A stretch of 64,000 nt of DNA from Ophthalmolycus amberensis. Lineage: Eukaryota; Chordata; Actinopteri; Perciformes; Zoarcidae. Within the stretch, counting starts at the first letter, position 1; each line of letters begins with the position of its first letter. The stretch lies in the NCBI GenBank assembly GCA_024529925.1, contig JAFEUB010000912.1, positions 541,001 through 605,000 of the forward strand. The letters run 5' to 3'. The position numbers were made by a program, and so were the translations under genes. The notes under the pieces are model-generated. The model saw nothing but the letters and a program-made list of their open reading frames with translations, did no database searches and was not told the DNA's origin. Shown in pieces: positions 1 through 14,300 of this stretch.

Positions 1-82
1 ATTCTAAGAATATCACAACAAGTACTAATACAGGCAAAAGACGGTGATGAAACAAGGGTAGACACATCTTAGATGAACTTAC

Positions 83-199
83 TCTCTCCAAGGCGAAGGT
101 GCGAACTGTGTATTCAGCCAGTGTCTCTGTCTTAAGCAGAGTGATTTTGATGTCACCATACATCTCGCTCTCGTCAGGCCAGTATTTACAGCATTTCAC
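83..199 (-). CDS. ptpru: ptpru exon 22 (D1), last exon in the window
   Basis: Exon of 117 bp, the conserved length, with acceptor aacag and donor gtaagt; phase 0 in and out; residues 925-963. It encodes [19 protein letters not shown], then [19 protein letters not shown] and R. Human PTPRU has VKCSRYWPEDSDTYGDIKI here. The WPD-loop equivalent and the HCSAG loop are on later exons beyond base 1. Confidence 0.97.
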
Positions 200-3100
200 C
201 TGTTTGAAAATAGCAAAGCAACTGACTTAAACCTCTTGGTAACATTCCTGGAAAAAGCACTTGGAAAACTGAAGAAGGTAGAACATATCTGTGATTCTGT
301 CCAGTTCAAAGTCATTTTTCAAAACACAGTACATCCCACAATATTAAGAATAAGAATAAACCTAACTAAAACATCCATCCTTGAACACAAACTTTTCTCA
401 ACAGAATGAAAATCTGTTCTTTGAGAGACAATATGATCCATTGTTCCCCAATTTAACCTTCTCAGACTTAAAGTGCCAAATTTTCCAAACCGTCTCTCTC
501 TTGAGGAGTGATTTCTCTGAATCTCCCACAAAGACACCTTTTACATTTCTATATATCTATAGGATTAAACCGGATGAATTACTTCCATGAAATGTGCTGC
601 AAGGCCATTCTCTGCTACTGAACAATGTTGTCGGGGTGTTTTAGGTCACCGCATTCCCACTGACAATGTCAATTTAAGTAAATAGCGTCATCACACCATC
701 AATCCAACCACAAGGTTAAACTGTTGAACAAATGACACTAGATGAGTAACGGATGCAGGTTTAAGTTAGGGTTTATTGGATGGCTCTAAGTGTCACCCTT
801 AAACCTTTCCTGATGCCATTTTCTAGCCATCCACTGAGTATTACATTTATCTTGCCTCGACCGAAAGGGTGCTTAGAGCAGTGTTTATATACTACATGTA
901 TATGCCATTAATCCTGTGTAGTCATGCAATGTATATTCAAGGACAGCAGCCCTAGATATGTGACTCAGACATCTGTATGCCTCAAAAGTATACAGAACAT
1001 TTTATTGACTTCAATCATTTGAGGATGTGACATACATTTCTATTAAACATCGCAAAAACAACATTTCATGATGTTCTCTCAACAGACAAATAAGAGATAA
1101 TCCATGTAGCAATCCTTTAAAATGTGTGTGTTTAATGTACTGTATAGTGCACAGAGGACTTTGTTTAGCCTCGTTTAAAGTGTGGTTTTCAATTGCCACC
1201 ATGAGAATATGGTACAGAACGTGTTTGACATTTTGGGAAATATGCTTATTCACTATGTTAGATAAGAAGATTGATTCCACTCTGATTTCTGTGTGGCAAA
1301 TATGAAATTACAACCAGCCGCTGGTTAGCTTAGCTTAGCATAAAGACTTGAAACAGGGGAGACAGCTATGGCTCTGTCCAAAACTCCAAATTGACTCATT
1401 GTATCTCATTGGTTTAAACTGTCAAAAAAAGGGTGTTGCTTAGGTGGATTTTATGGTGTAACTCAGTCTCCAGTGTTTGTGCTGAGCTACTGCTGGCTGT
1501 AGCTTCATAGTTAGCAAACACACATGAAGAGTCATACTAGGTTTTCTCATCTAACCTTCAGCAGAAAGAAGTGTATAAGTGCATTTCAAAATGTTGAATT
1601 ACTCCTTTCACAGGCTCTCCACTGCTTGTGGTTTCACATAAATGCAGGGCGTCCTCACCAAAATCAACCACTTTTTAGGCTGTGGTTTGCATGCACAGCA
1701 AGCTCCTGTGAGCTCTTTACTCATCTCACACATAAAAGCCTTTTATATCGACACCAAAAATGTTCCCTATGGTGAATGTGGGATGTTTCTGAGCACTGGG
1801 TGGTGACAGGAGGGGAAGAAGGGGGAGTGCACATCGCTTACCCTGCCAACCTCCACCAGCTTAGTTATCATGACGATGCTGAAACAATTTTCTTGCCACA
1901 CCATCCTCCAGAAATCATACAGAGTCTCCTGCTTGGGTCCTAGTGAAAATAGGGAAGAAATAACAGTGAAAGAGACGAAAACGGCGGCATCAAAGCGTAT
2001 TCTGCTCAACAAGGGAGTTGTTGCGGTTGTGAGATCTCGTATTATTGTGACCTAAGTGTCCTTCCTCAGACGGCGGGGTGCTGATCTCTCAAGATTGTTC
2101 TGTCAATAAAGTTATTGGGAATTCCAAGCAGGGAAAGGGTGATGGGTGACAAAACAACAGCAGTAGCTGATGATGAAAGCCCGGGGAACCATCAGTGACT
2201 CGTTGCTATCAGAGCAGCAGATTTGAGCTACAACTTTAAAACGAAGATCACCTGGAAGGAAATGCTCAGAGAGACAAAAACACCGCTGATGTTTTTCTTT
2301 CTTTCTTTCTTGCAGGTTTAATCCCGCTGTCTCTCTAACAGGGTGAAGAGGAGGTGCTAGTGCAAGATAAGAGACCTTGGGTGACTTTGTGATGGAATCT
2401 CCCTAGAAACTGACACTCCTTAGGGTTTAGACATTTTTAACGGAGTCCGACTGTTCATCAGAAACAACTTTACATTTGAGCGACAGAGGGTGAACTAATG
2501 GTTCTCTCCCCAACAATGAACGCGCCGCTCGGGCCTGTCGCAGAGATTGAGAAGCTATAATTAATGTGTTTAATTATTCACCTCTTCTCATGATTAATTC
2601 AGTGACATCACTAGCACAGCCTTCACGGGTTGGCGGTCACACTGTTACCGTTGGATTTGCCGTAGAGTTTTGGCAAGGGACTGTTCATGAGCAGGCTCAT
2701 TGGTTAGATCATCTTCAATTTATTACATGGCGGCAAAAGGTACTTACCCGAGCTGCATGCACACACACACACACACTCGCAAATAAACACACACACGCAC
2801 ACACACACACATAGCCTTGCTTGGATACTCACCCTGAGTGGCGATGAAGTGGTTGGATCGATGGTAGCCCTGAAAGAGAGAAGAGGGATGACATGCTGAG
2901 TAAGCCATCTGCGCCTCAGGCACAGGAGTATGGGAGGGTGTCTCTCTGTCTCACCCTCTTCCTTACCTTGTTCTCTGCATTTTGCTGTCCTAAGACTGAC
3001 CCACTGCAACTGTTAATGGCCTTTCCTGTTTAACTGTCCAGCACTGTCTGACCAATTGCTCGCTCCACACCATGTCTTTGCTCTCATAGACTCCACAGAG

Positions 3101-4628
3101 AGTTTGGAGCAGTTGAGGCAACATGTGGCAAATACTGCACCTTGACAAACTGCTGAGCAATAGAAATAAAATGTGGATTCCGGCAACGAGTCGGGTTAGT
3201 TGACTGAACAATGACTCATTCCTTGTGAAAGTTGAATAAAGATATGATGAAGAAACTAAGGGCGCACACTCTTCAATTTCAGGTGTCCAATTTATTCATC
3301 AGACTTTCTCTCAGAGCACAGTCCCATAAAAACAAATCCATTTTCATTGAAGATGCAATATGTACTACATCTGGGATGATGAATTCAACCATAACCACAT
3401 TTCTTTTCCCAGCAAACTCCCCCGTTGAATTCTTCTCACGAGTCAAATGAGTGGAAGAATATCATACACTATAGTTTCACATAAAAGCATGATATCATCA
3501 CCAACATAAACAATATCCAAGGCAAAATCTGATACGTACAGTGAAGTATTCTGAGATCCTTTATATCAAAGAATGTGACAGCCTTTGATATAGATGACAG
3601 ACATTTTCATATGGTGAGTATGGGGTGAATATGAATGAACATTGAGATGTCACCTCTACAGCCTTGAGGGGACTAAACATGGAAAAGACCACCTGAGGTA
3701 CTTTGAAGCATGAACACTTTAACGAGCAAACTGTTCAAAGGAAGTCCTGAAAATAAGTGCTACCTCTCTGAACCTTTCAAGGCGAAGGAGACACCCGTCT
3801 CCAAGACGCAACCCTCTGACAACATCACCTAGAAAACCACAAATTGTGCGGTTCACGGTTTGTTGTCATTTTGAGCAGCTGGAAGGATAATTGATGCCCC
3901 AATTACGTTACATGGCTCTGTAGAATTGAGAAGGCAGGTCAGGATTAATCTGAGTAAACTCCCGAGCCCACCTGCTGTCATCAAATCAGCATGATGGGGC
4001 AATCCACATTCATAACAGTTTCCATCTTTTTGCAGAGGGCATCTTCCTAATATGTCGAGTCTGTCCACGCTGCTGGCTGAATTTCATCCAGTCATGTAAA
4101 CGGGGACACGTTCGAAATGGAGATGGATGACCAGTGCTGTGAGGCCTGCTATCCACAATTCCTCTGGCCCCGGCCAAACACGATCAGCAATGCTACCACT
4201 CCTCCAATAAGACCAACACCATAGCCACTAAACCTCCTGAATCTTGGCTACTTATGAGAACCCCTTCCACTTCCACAGGCCACTTCCTCTATCCGAGAGG
4301 ACACATCTCCTTGTGTTAATTTACAATAAAAGGGCTAAAGGGGCTTTATTTGAGGGGGGGGGGGGGGGGGGGGGGTGAAACACACTTTCACATCTTTGAG
4401 CATTTGTGGATAGAGGATAGTGGAAAGAGAACAGGGAAGTGGAAAGAGAATAGAGCGATGGAAGGCAGAAGAACGAGCAGTGAAGTACTTACTTCCCTGT
4501 TAATCCGAATCTACAGGGTCCAAGGTCGAGGGAGTGGGGAGGGGAAGTAGAAAAAGAAGACATATAGGCTAGTTAATGAAAGAAGCTTTTGGTAAGTAGG
4601 AGTTATGGTTACAGACAGGTGGGAAGAG

Positions 4629-4679
<51 letters not shown>

Positions 4680-7600
4680 TGTATGTGTGTTTGTAGGTGT
4701 GTTTCTCTAAGTACAGCAGGGTTGGGCTTCATGTGTTCAAGTTCCCATTTTTTTGTGCGACTTTACGGCAATATTAACAAACAACCATCATCTGCTAAAG
4801 TCTGAGTGCTGCACTGAAATACGTGACATCCCCCTTGTTCCTACTGCCACACCCACTGCCAAATCGCTTATAGTAAGAAGCTTATTCTTAAGCATTATTT
4901 TTACAATAGGTACATTGAGATAAAACTTAGTAACAGCATTTGTGTGTAGGCGCGTGTAGGTGTGTGTGTGTGTGTGGGTGGGTGAATGCATGCGTGCGTG
5001 TGTGTGAGAGTTTTGGATTGTGGCCATGCTCCACCTGTCAGTGCGACTGTGTTTCTCTTTAGAAGCAGCCAATATGTAAATCAGCAACAGCCACTGGGCT
5101 GCTCTACATTTGCAAAAGGCACAGGGAGCGTTCAAACATATGCAAAGTTCTGCTCCTCTTCAGGCAAACAAACACCACAGCCAAGTAAATACTCTGGCAT
5201 TAAGTGACAGAGAAAGAGGAGACAGAGAACTTGCACTTTTTCACCTCTGTTTTGAAAATGCAACAATAGTTCAGAGGGAGGAAAAAACTTTTCCATTTAA
5301 CCTCTGGTGAAATAATCACAGGTTGTCCAAAATATGCTTCGCTGTGGTTAATAGTTACCATCCAGCTTGCAGGGTCAGCCTTGCCAGGGCCTGACACTGA
5401 CACTGTAGTGGCTGCTGAGTGGTGTTTTCCCTCTATTGCCTGCACCTTTGTGCCCTAAACGCTAATGGAGACCCTCACGATAACTACAATCCTAACAGCA
5501 GGCCAGGTTTTTAATGCCCTCTCATCGTAATGAACTCTCTAAAAGCATCTCACCACTGCTGTCTATACTCTACAGAGAAATAAAAGAGAGGGAAAAAAGC
5601 CCTGTAGTGTCAAGCATTTTGATGATATAATTTGGTCTAAAGAAGGAGTCCACCTCAAATCAGTCGTCAACTTATGCAGCTCGTAATTTTCTCTCACTGA
5701 CATTTTTTTAAATATTCCCGATGAAGATTTTCACAGTCGTTCAAACTCATATCAGCCTCAAACAGGACTGGGAAAACATCTGCCTGCCTGAACTTCCCAC
5801 CGAGTGGCATATATGCTTTACAGTAGTCCCAATGAGAGGCGTGCAGAATAAATCTTGTGAGATAAAGAAATCACATCAGATTGCCAGACTTCCTTGACTT
5901 GACATGACTCAAATGAAAAACATCTGAGGACCATATCACCAAAATCACAGGGGAACCAAAATACAAGTTTCTATTTACGAGTATATCTAGCAGTAAAATT
6001 GTATTTCTTTTTTTCTTTTTTTTCAAACTCACGGTCAATTTCTTTTGTTAATAACTTCACTGTTGCCATCTAAACGTGCTACTTCTGCTTTCGGAAAAAA
6101 AACACAGCCTCCTCTAGTTTTTATGAATGAGAACACGTATGAATGAGACCGTTTGAGACAAATTAGCAACATATACTGTACATGTATTTCATATGATCAC
6201 TGAGAATGTTATTGTGGCACTGCGTGTGTGGCAGGCAGTTAAGGTGAACAGTGGACAGGATAAACTCCACCAAGCCAATCCAGAGATTGAATAACATCAA
6301 TCATGTCTATTTAATTTAGGGGGATTTTGTGGCATCTTACAGAACGGGTCATCTCCTCTGCAAGGCATTAAATGCATTCATTCCACTCTGTTTTAATAAA
6401 AGCAATAGCAGAGTTAGTCTGGGTCAGGGATTCGGTGCAGCGATAGACAATCATGGCAGCTGGCAAAAAAATCACTAGGAAGGATGTTTGATTGGATGAA
6501 AGCTTCCAGGTGAAAGTGGGCCAGCAGACTGGTGAGCTTACTGGAATGAGAGATGGACTGTGGCTTTGCAGGGTGTGAGAGATAGTGACGCAGCAGAGGC
6601 TGACTATTTGTATCCCATGTCGAACAGAGGCAGAAAAACAGGATTAGACTTACATCAATGTAGTTGGCGTTAATGTAGTCTGAGTTGGGGTCTCCCAGGA
6701 GAGGGTGGAGCTTGACTCTGTGGCGGTCATCTGAGACGGATTAGAATAAAAGAGCAAAGGACTGTTGGAATACAGAGTGTACACAACAATTTCTCTTCAT
6801 TTTTTGTACAGAAAATATATTGGTTCCGATGACTTACATCCCAACGTGTCATCCCTCCCTTTGGTTTTGTCCTTCTTCTTAGTGCAGTCCCAGCCATCAA
6901 AGAAGCTCTACGGAGATAAAGAGACCCGTGCAGATTTTAGGAACGGGACCTCTCTATATCAACCATTCAAAACATGTCTTAGATAAACATTAATCAAAGC
7001 TTCAATACATGTTTTCTTTTGTTTTATGTGTGATACGGAAACGTTGTGTTTCATGGCGAGCATGATAAAAGCCTATCAGCACATCAAGCACGGCGAAGGA
7101 GATCAAGAGCCATTGTATCCTACGGAGAGGTTTAGTGGTCATGCAATGAATTAAAACCTGGTAACTATATACCTTCTGGGTTCAAATTTTGTGGACACCA
7201 TCGATGAGAGTATCAAGAGATACATAAATCCATCAAAAATAATCCCAGAATTGAGTTTTATCACATGAGGCTGTGCCACACAAATTGACCAAACAGCGAT
7301 CATCGAATCATAGTTTAGCGACCATAACTAGGCACGGCAAGTCTTTGGATCTTTGGAAACAGGTTTATTGCCAAGCTACTTTGGTGCATAATGGTCACAA
7401 TAAAATCTATTGAATAAATACAGTAAGATAAAAGAAAAAAACAAAGTACTGCAAAAGCCAATGATTATAAACATAGAACAGAAATGTATGATCAAAATAT
7501 CTACTGTAGTGTCTTTTTGATTTAAATGCATATTTAAGGCTGCTTGTACACAGTTTTCGGTTTAAAATGGAGTCACCTCCTGTAGACAAAGTTAGCTGGA

Positions 7601-8319
7601 GATGGCTCCTGGAGCTCCTCCAAGTACTGGAGCTCATGTTACCTTAACCAGCTGGCTAGCGATAGCTGATAAAATCTGCCAACGACAGTTATTTCAGGTT
7701 GCTGGCGAGACATGAGAAGCCTGCTTTTCTCTATCTTTGTCTAAAATCAAGGTCACATTGTTTCAGAAATTCCAGATGTAAAACTGCTGCATTATCATTG
7801 CCAATGCCGTGTGAGAACAGAAAAATGCAAAAACAAAAAGCCAATCATAGCTTTGTCTTACATGAGGAATAAATTGTTGCAAATTGAGATGAAATATTGT
7901 TGATGAATACTGCTCTGTATGGTTCTTTATACGGTGTATGAATCACTGTATGATGAGAAGACTTGTAATCAGAGTGAAGGCAGAGAAGCTGACACCCGCT
8001 TGGTGGATGGCTGTTCAGCTGTATTATATACACATTATACTCAGCAACACAGCTCCTCGCTCCCTATCCACCTGTCTGCACGGATGCACTGGTGAGCAAT
8101 TACTCTCACACATTGTCATAAGGCACTTTTAAGTTATTTTTTAAATGATTTATTTATCTATGGTTTATTGGATAGGAACATATACATTATACAAAGACAA
8201 ACTAAAAACAGTATCATGCTGCTTACAGCAGATGCTAGTTTGTAAGACCCAAGAAGGTTTTTTTATGAAACTAAGAGATTAGAATGAGGTATGTGAAGTC
8301 TGCAAACAGCCCCTTCAGA

Positions 8320-8357
<38 letters not shown>

Positions 8358-11300
8358 CCATACCAGTCTACCCCCCGTGGTTTTCAGCCACTGGGGGAAT
8401 TTGGTGAAACTCTGCCCAAGTATGCATGCTGAGCAGGGGATTACAACTCAGTTCTCCCCACAGAGAGCTGAGAATCAGCCAAATCCTGCCTGGGATTACA
8501 CCCCCCCCCCCCCCCCCCCACCGCCCCCCCCCACACACACACATACTTTTTCCTCCTCTTTCCTTGCGCTCTCACTCGCGGCCCATCTCTCTTTCCCTGA
8601 ATCCCTCATTGTCTATCCATCTTCATCACTTCTCTTCCTGTTTCTCCCTCAATTCTATTTTTGACACTAGACCGCTGAGCTCTCTTTCTCTGCTCCCACC
8701 ACTCCTCTGCTCAGTCCTCCAGGGAGGAGAGAGGACCAGGGAGAGGAAAACACAGGAAGAAAAACAGTGAAAGAGTGGCAGTATATCGAAGGGAAGTGAA
8801 GAGAAACAACACAGATCCGTGGAAAAATGTATTAAAAACCCTCATTGGCAGGGATCATTGGAGTGGGTCTGTTAAGAGGTTTACATGAAATGAGGAAAAT
8901 GAGATGAAAGAAATGACAGTGCAGTACAGCTTTGAACTGTTAACATCATTACTATTTAAAAAAACATTTTTTTATTCTAACATCTAGATGCGATATCAAC
9001 ATCCTACTAGATTTCATAATGTGCATTGTTTGTTTCCCCTCAATAACAAGGCAAGAGACAATCTGTCCTCCACAATGTCCCTTTTGGGATCACCTAATAA
9101 CTGTTATGTCACCTTCTTTGACCTGTGATTATTTCATAATTTGTGAAACACCAGAAACTGTGATGAGATTCATAATCCCACCATATCCAGTCAAAATCCA
9201 ATCAGAGATGTCTGAGATGTGATACAATTGGGACACTGAATTCAAAAGAATATAATAAATAAGGCTGAATCACGCTTCCCATAAGGTAGCATTAGGTAGC
9301 TGTTGTTTTTTTTAAAACAAGTGCAGTAATTCAGCTGCCCCTGGTGCAACTAAACTTTGAATCAATGAATCCATCATCCTTGCTAACCTCAGCCTCAGGG
9401 AGCAAAGTGGTATTGTGAAAGTTTTGAGCTCTCAAGTAAAGCTCTGTGTTTGTTTATTCGTACGTTTCTGTGGTGGTAATATGACTGTAGTGACAGTAGC
9501 TGCCATACAAGCCCCTTTACAACTCACTGTAAAGTCTTGATCAATGTTTTTACACAACATAGGTATTCTTCGGGGAAATAAAACCTATACCTGCCGGGGG
9601 AGTGTAATATGATACTACTCATCATTTTTCCTTCATAATGGAGAGAGACACTCTATCAAAACACATACTCTAGCAAAGAGGGAAAAAAACAAAGCAAAGA
9701 GGTGTGTATTGATCTTTTGAATGGAGAGTGTTTTGCCCGTGAGGGACAGTTTAATGAGTCTACAAGCAGAATTCCAGAGGGCAAAACCATGAACCAGAGA
9801 CAAAAAAAGATGTTTTCTCTCTTCATGAATGCAATGTGCTGTGGTTGACAGGAATGGACTTCTCCCCCAGGTGAAATTTCAACTCTCAGCCGCAACCGTT
9901 CCACTGGGGAGGGGTATTCAGAGATCTCAACCCTTCATTATGTGCCCTGAAACATACAGCTAGATATAGCAGCCACTGGGTCAGCAGGGAAGGGGAGATG
10001 CAATGTACATGTCTGTACTCACAGGTGAGTTCAGGACTGAAACCCCGCGATGAATTGGTGCAACAAAGAAACTAACCCAGCACTGATCTGTCAAACTCAA
10101 GTGATTTACAACAAACAACAGTGCTGGTGCAAGCAGATGCTGAACCTTTTATGTTAAGTTCCATGACAACGACTTGGTTTATCATAGTGTGTTTGAATTA
10201 AGGTAATTAGAAATGCAGAGCCACTAAGACCAACTCCCCCGCTAGATCATTTGATTTGGACATTACAGATAGGTTTCAAGGGTGTGAACATCAGCAGGAT
10301 CACTATGGAGCATCATCAGACCTCTGCTGTGTGAAGATCCCAACTCCTGACCACACCTGGGTTGTCCCCCAACAAAACATTCAGTGGTCCTCAAGGTTAA
10401 GAGTATTGTCCAAAGCATCAGAGTCTAATGGTTAACTCTGCGAATTATAGAGCATTTACGTTGCACCATGTATTGCAGTGGGAGGTAAATACCAACATTG
10501 CTACGAGGAGGAGGTTTATATGGTGGTGACAGGGCATTTTCACACGTTTCTGTACCCTTTCATCTTCTCAACCCCTCCAGTCTCCCCTTTCCTCTCTTTG
10601 CTACCACACAATCTGTTAGCAGTGGACAGGGGACTCACTATCTGGAGCACCACCAGAGACGATTAACCTCATCAGGCCTGTCGTCATGACAGAGGTCTTC
10701 TTTTGGCCCAAAACGAGGATGATTTATTCATACGCCCAGCAACGGTGTGATCCAGATGCCTTTTTAACCCCACTAATTAATTTCAGTGGGTGGTAAGGGG
10801 GGGGGGGGGGGGCGCATGGATGATGTCAGAGGAGGATTGATGGCCTCCAACACCGCTCTCACAGGAGTCACTCCAGCGTGGACGCCCTAAGCTAGCAGTT
10901 ATCCACAACATGTAGTAATTGCACATGATCCTTCTTACAACTGACTAACAGACAATGAAGATACCCAAACTACTCACTTTGTAAGCACTTCATCTCAATC
11001 ATATCTGGATGAGCCATTGTGGCCTACAAAAACGGAGGCTCCAACCAATCCATTGGTTATTTCTTGACATGTGTTGAGTTACAGAAGACATATCTATCCA
11101 TGCCAGAACCCAATCCGCACCTTGAAGAAGCTCTGCTCACAGCTCTGAGTTTGAATGCATAGGCTGGCTGCACTCCAGACTCTGTGGGCTATCGCCAGCA
11201 TTGGGTATCTGTCATGATTGGACTACTTTTCACAAGAGATTTCACTGTGGTCAGGAGGACAGAATCTCACCGTTTCTTGTATGTGGGGCTTGGCATCAGT

Positions 11301-14300
11301 CTCGGTGGGCACCTCTCACTTGTGCACCTTTCTGTACTAAGTATACAAGCTCAAACACTCCCAGAATCTTCAAGCCCTTTCTGCAGCACAGACGGTTTGG
11401 CTATAAGGTGTAAAGGTTCCTCAAAATAGTTCATCCACCATCTAATAATGTTGAGGTCAACCACTTTTGCTGAGGAAGTCCTGGGTACTGACCTACCGTC
11501 TTCCCTGGGGGACCAAGCTGTGTTGCAAAATAGTGATTTTCCTTAGCTCTCTCAACTCCATTGAGAACAAAGCTTTCACTTCGAGCCTTTTTTAACTTGC
11601 CAGTTTTCTCTGCTGTGTTAGGACTGCGCAGGTTAACCAGGCATGGAAGTACACCAGTGTAGCCACTGTAGCGGACCTTATGGTGAGGAGGGAGCTAACC
11701 CACAAAGCACTGCTTTTGTCTTTGCTACAACCTCCCCTATGGCAACAAGCTCTAAGCGGGAAATGAAAGAATGAGATCATGGATAAAAGAGGCTCAAATA
11801 AGTTTTTTATTCCACATGGTGGCTGGTCTCATGAGGGCATGGAGCTCAACAAACTTTGGGGAATCTTGTACAGAAGATCCCGGGTCACAGCTTTATAGGT
11901 ATACTGGCATACTGGATTGGGAGGAAACCTCAGGATTTGAGAGATGATATCTTCCAGCTGCCATGGACGCACCTACAAAGAAGAAGACGCTTTCTGCTGT
12001 GACCTTAACCCAGTAAAACTGTTATAAAAGAGTTGGACTGGATGAATGGATGGATAGACTGCACTTACAGCGATTCGTTGTATTGCCACTCATTTCATGT
12101 TGTCAGAGTGTAAGAGTAATAGCTGTTCATGTTGTTGTGTGCCGTGTAAGAGAGGAGCATCCTGGAATGTCGCCCCCTCACCTCGTACTCCTGTTTAAAG
12201 CCGTAGCCCTCGGCAGTCTTCATCTGGTTGATGTGCTGGAGAAGGTCGGCCACTCGCACGGCAGGGTGGAGCTGCCCTGTGTGGTAGGGGGAGCCTTTAC
12301 GTCCGCACTGGTGCCTCGGGGAGCCTCCCAGCAGGCTGCTGGCCTCGTTCACTGAACTACGAGCGTCACCTGAAGAAGACACGGACACATTTGCAATTTC
12401 AGCACGACTCCAGATGAAATATTCATGTACAAGACTGGTTACGATATGAAACATTTTGTAACACGTTCGGTTCGGGATGACAGACACTGGTATTACCGTC
12501 ACATAATGGCATTCTGCATGCTGATACTGACAAATACAGTACAGTATATGTGACACGTGTGTCACTTTGATAGGTTTTTAGGGCAAAGATGTCCTTATAA
12601 TAGATCTTATGTAGATGTGACAGCAGCTCTGTCTGGAGTGACGTGTGTAGCAGACCAAGATCTGCACCAACGTTAGAGTAAACACATCTGTCGCTCCCTC
12701 TCTGTGAGACTGACGAGGAGATCAAGATGAAAAGTACTGACAAGCATCACAAATCATTTATTTCGATTCAGTCAAATATGTTACTACACTTGTCCAATTC
12801 TCCATTTTTTTTTGCAGTCTTGTGAGATATTTTTTGTGAATCAGCTGCAGGCAGTGCAGGTTGTACCAAAGAACATTTTTCACACAGGATGATAACTATC
12901 TTTCAGAATACTTCAGACATTTATGGAGTGAATGAGTGGCGGTCAACAAGATTACAAAATGAGGAATGATGTATGTCAAGTTTGAAATTGCATTCTGTTG
13001 TTCTGGCAAGCTGATAGGTTTGTGTACACTGTTCATCACGTGTCTTTTTTCTTACTGCGTGTGCCGCAGGTGTGAGCATCCATGAAGGAAAGGGCCATTC
13101 TTTCATCTTCCTGTAGGGTGCTCTGGTCTGTGAAACTGCGCTCCATGGAGCCCATATGGCTCTTCTCCTGCCGGTAGGTAATGGGTGTCTTATTCATGTT
13201 CACTGGTTTCCTATTCATGGGTAAAGAAGAAGAGGGAGGGGGGGGGGGGGGGGGAATGCAATAAAGAAGAGATTGTAATAAACAGAGAGAGAAAGGGGAA
13301 ATGTTATGTTCAGTTAGAAATAATATGGAGGCAAAGATTGTGAGAAACAAAAATAAAAAGGTGAAGTGAGGAAATAGTGAGAAAAAGGACATCGACTGCC
13401 TTGTTGTTTTCCCTCTACAACTTATGATTGACAGCCAGAGCACAAGCATGGATAGCATGGATCACAGAACGATGGGAGAGCAAAGAGGTGGAGTCACTTA
13501 CTGACAGTAAGAGTAGTAGTCCCTTCTGGCAAGAGTGCGGGAGAAGGAAAAAAGAAATCAAAAGAAAGAAGAAATGTAAGATGAAAGCAATGTCAGCTGA
13601 GGCCAGAATGCATTGATTACAGTGAAAATGAGATCCATCCTCTCGTGAACTAGGCTGTGCGGACGGCCATATGACACATGCAAACATACCAAGCAGGTGC
13701 TGACAGACCAAACCACAGCGAGGCAGAGCAACGTGTATTTCCTTTTATCGAATATGCCTCAGTGCTACACTTCAAGGACTAGACCACGTGGCTTCCTGTC
13801 ACAGCAGATTTAGCAATCAATTCTCTTCGAGCTAACTTCATGGTGGCTTAGCAGTGGAACCCGGACTTATGTGCGGAGTAGTGGTGACTTTCAGAAACAA
13901 CATTATTCAATATTAGCCTGGACGCTGTGTCAGCCATTTAATAATGATTGCTGGAGCCCCGAGTAACTTACTATTTGGCATGGCAGGTTCTTTAGAATTC
14001 AATTTATCTCATTTTCGTAAGGTTATTTGAGACTTAAACTCGACCGGCCTGCAGCTGCTGCGACATTAAAGCAGAGCCTGAGGTGTAGATGATCTACTGT
14101 AGGCCTGGGGGGATCATTGGCTAATAATCTCTCAAAGCACACCTTTTCCCTCCCAATTACCATCTCATTTAAGGGTCAGGCCTCTGCTTGGTGAGCGTAA
14201 TTAAGTGGCTAATTGAATTGCATCCGACATTTAATTAGATGCTTCACACTCAGATAGGCTCTGCAGACGAGAGCTGTTTGGTCCCCTCTGTGCACCATAA

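Larger units (their letters stand above)
2870..6653 (-). other. ptpru: ptpru intron 19
   Basis: Intron of 3,784 bp with simple repeats only: a G run at 4354-4375, GT runs at about 4629-4698 and 4953-5008, and T-rich stretches near 6005. No other gene-like content was recognised. Confidence 0.85.
6908..12181 (-). other. ptpru: ptpru intron 17
   Basis: Intron of 5,274 bp. It holds a CA microsatellite (8319-8356), a C-rich tract (8501-8532) followed by CA units, and a G run (10797-10812). Otherwise it is unremarkable unique-looking sequence; no exon was recognised. Confidence 0.85.

Noticed and set aside
12050..12355. Plus-strand 101-codon frame
   Set aside because: It is the antisense of ptpru exon 17, which has a clear protein match on the minus strand.
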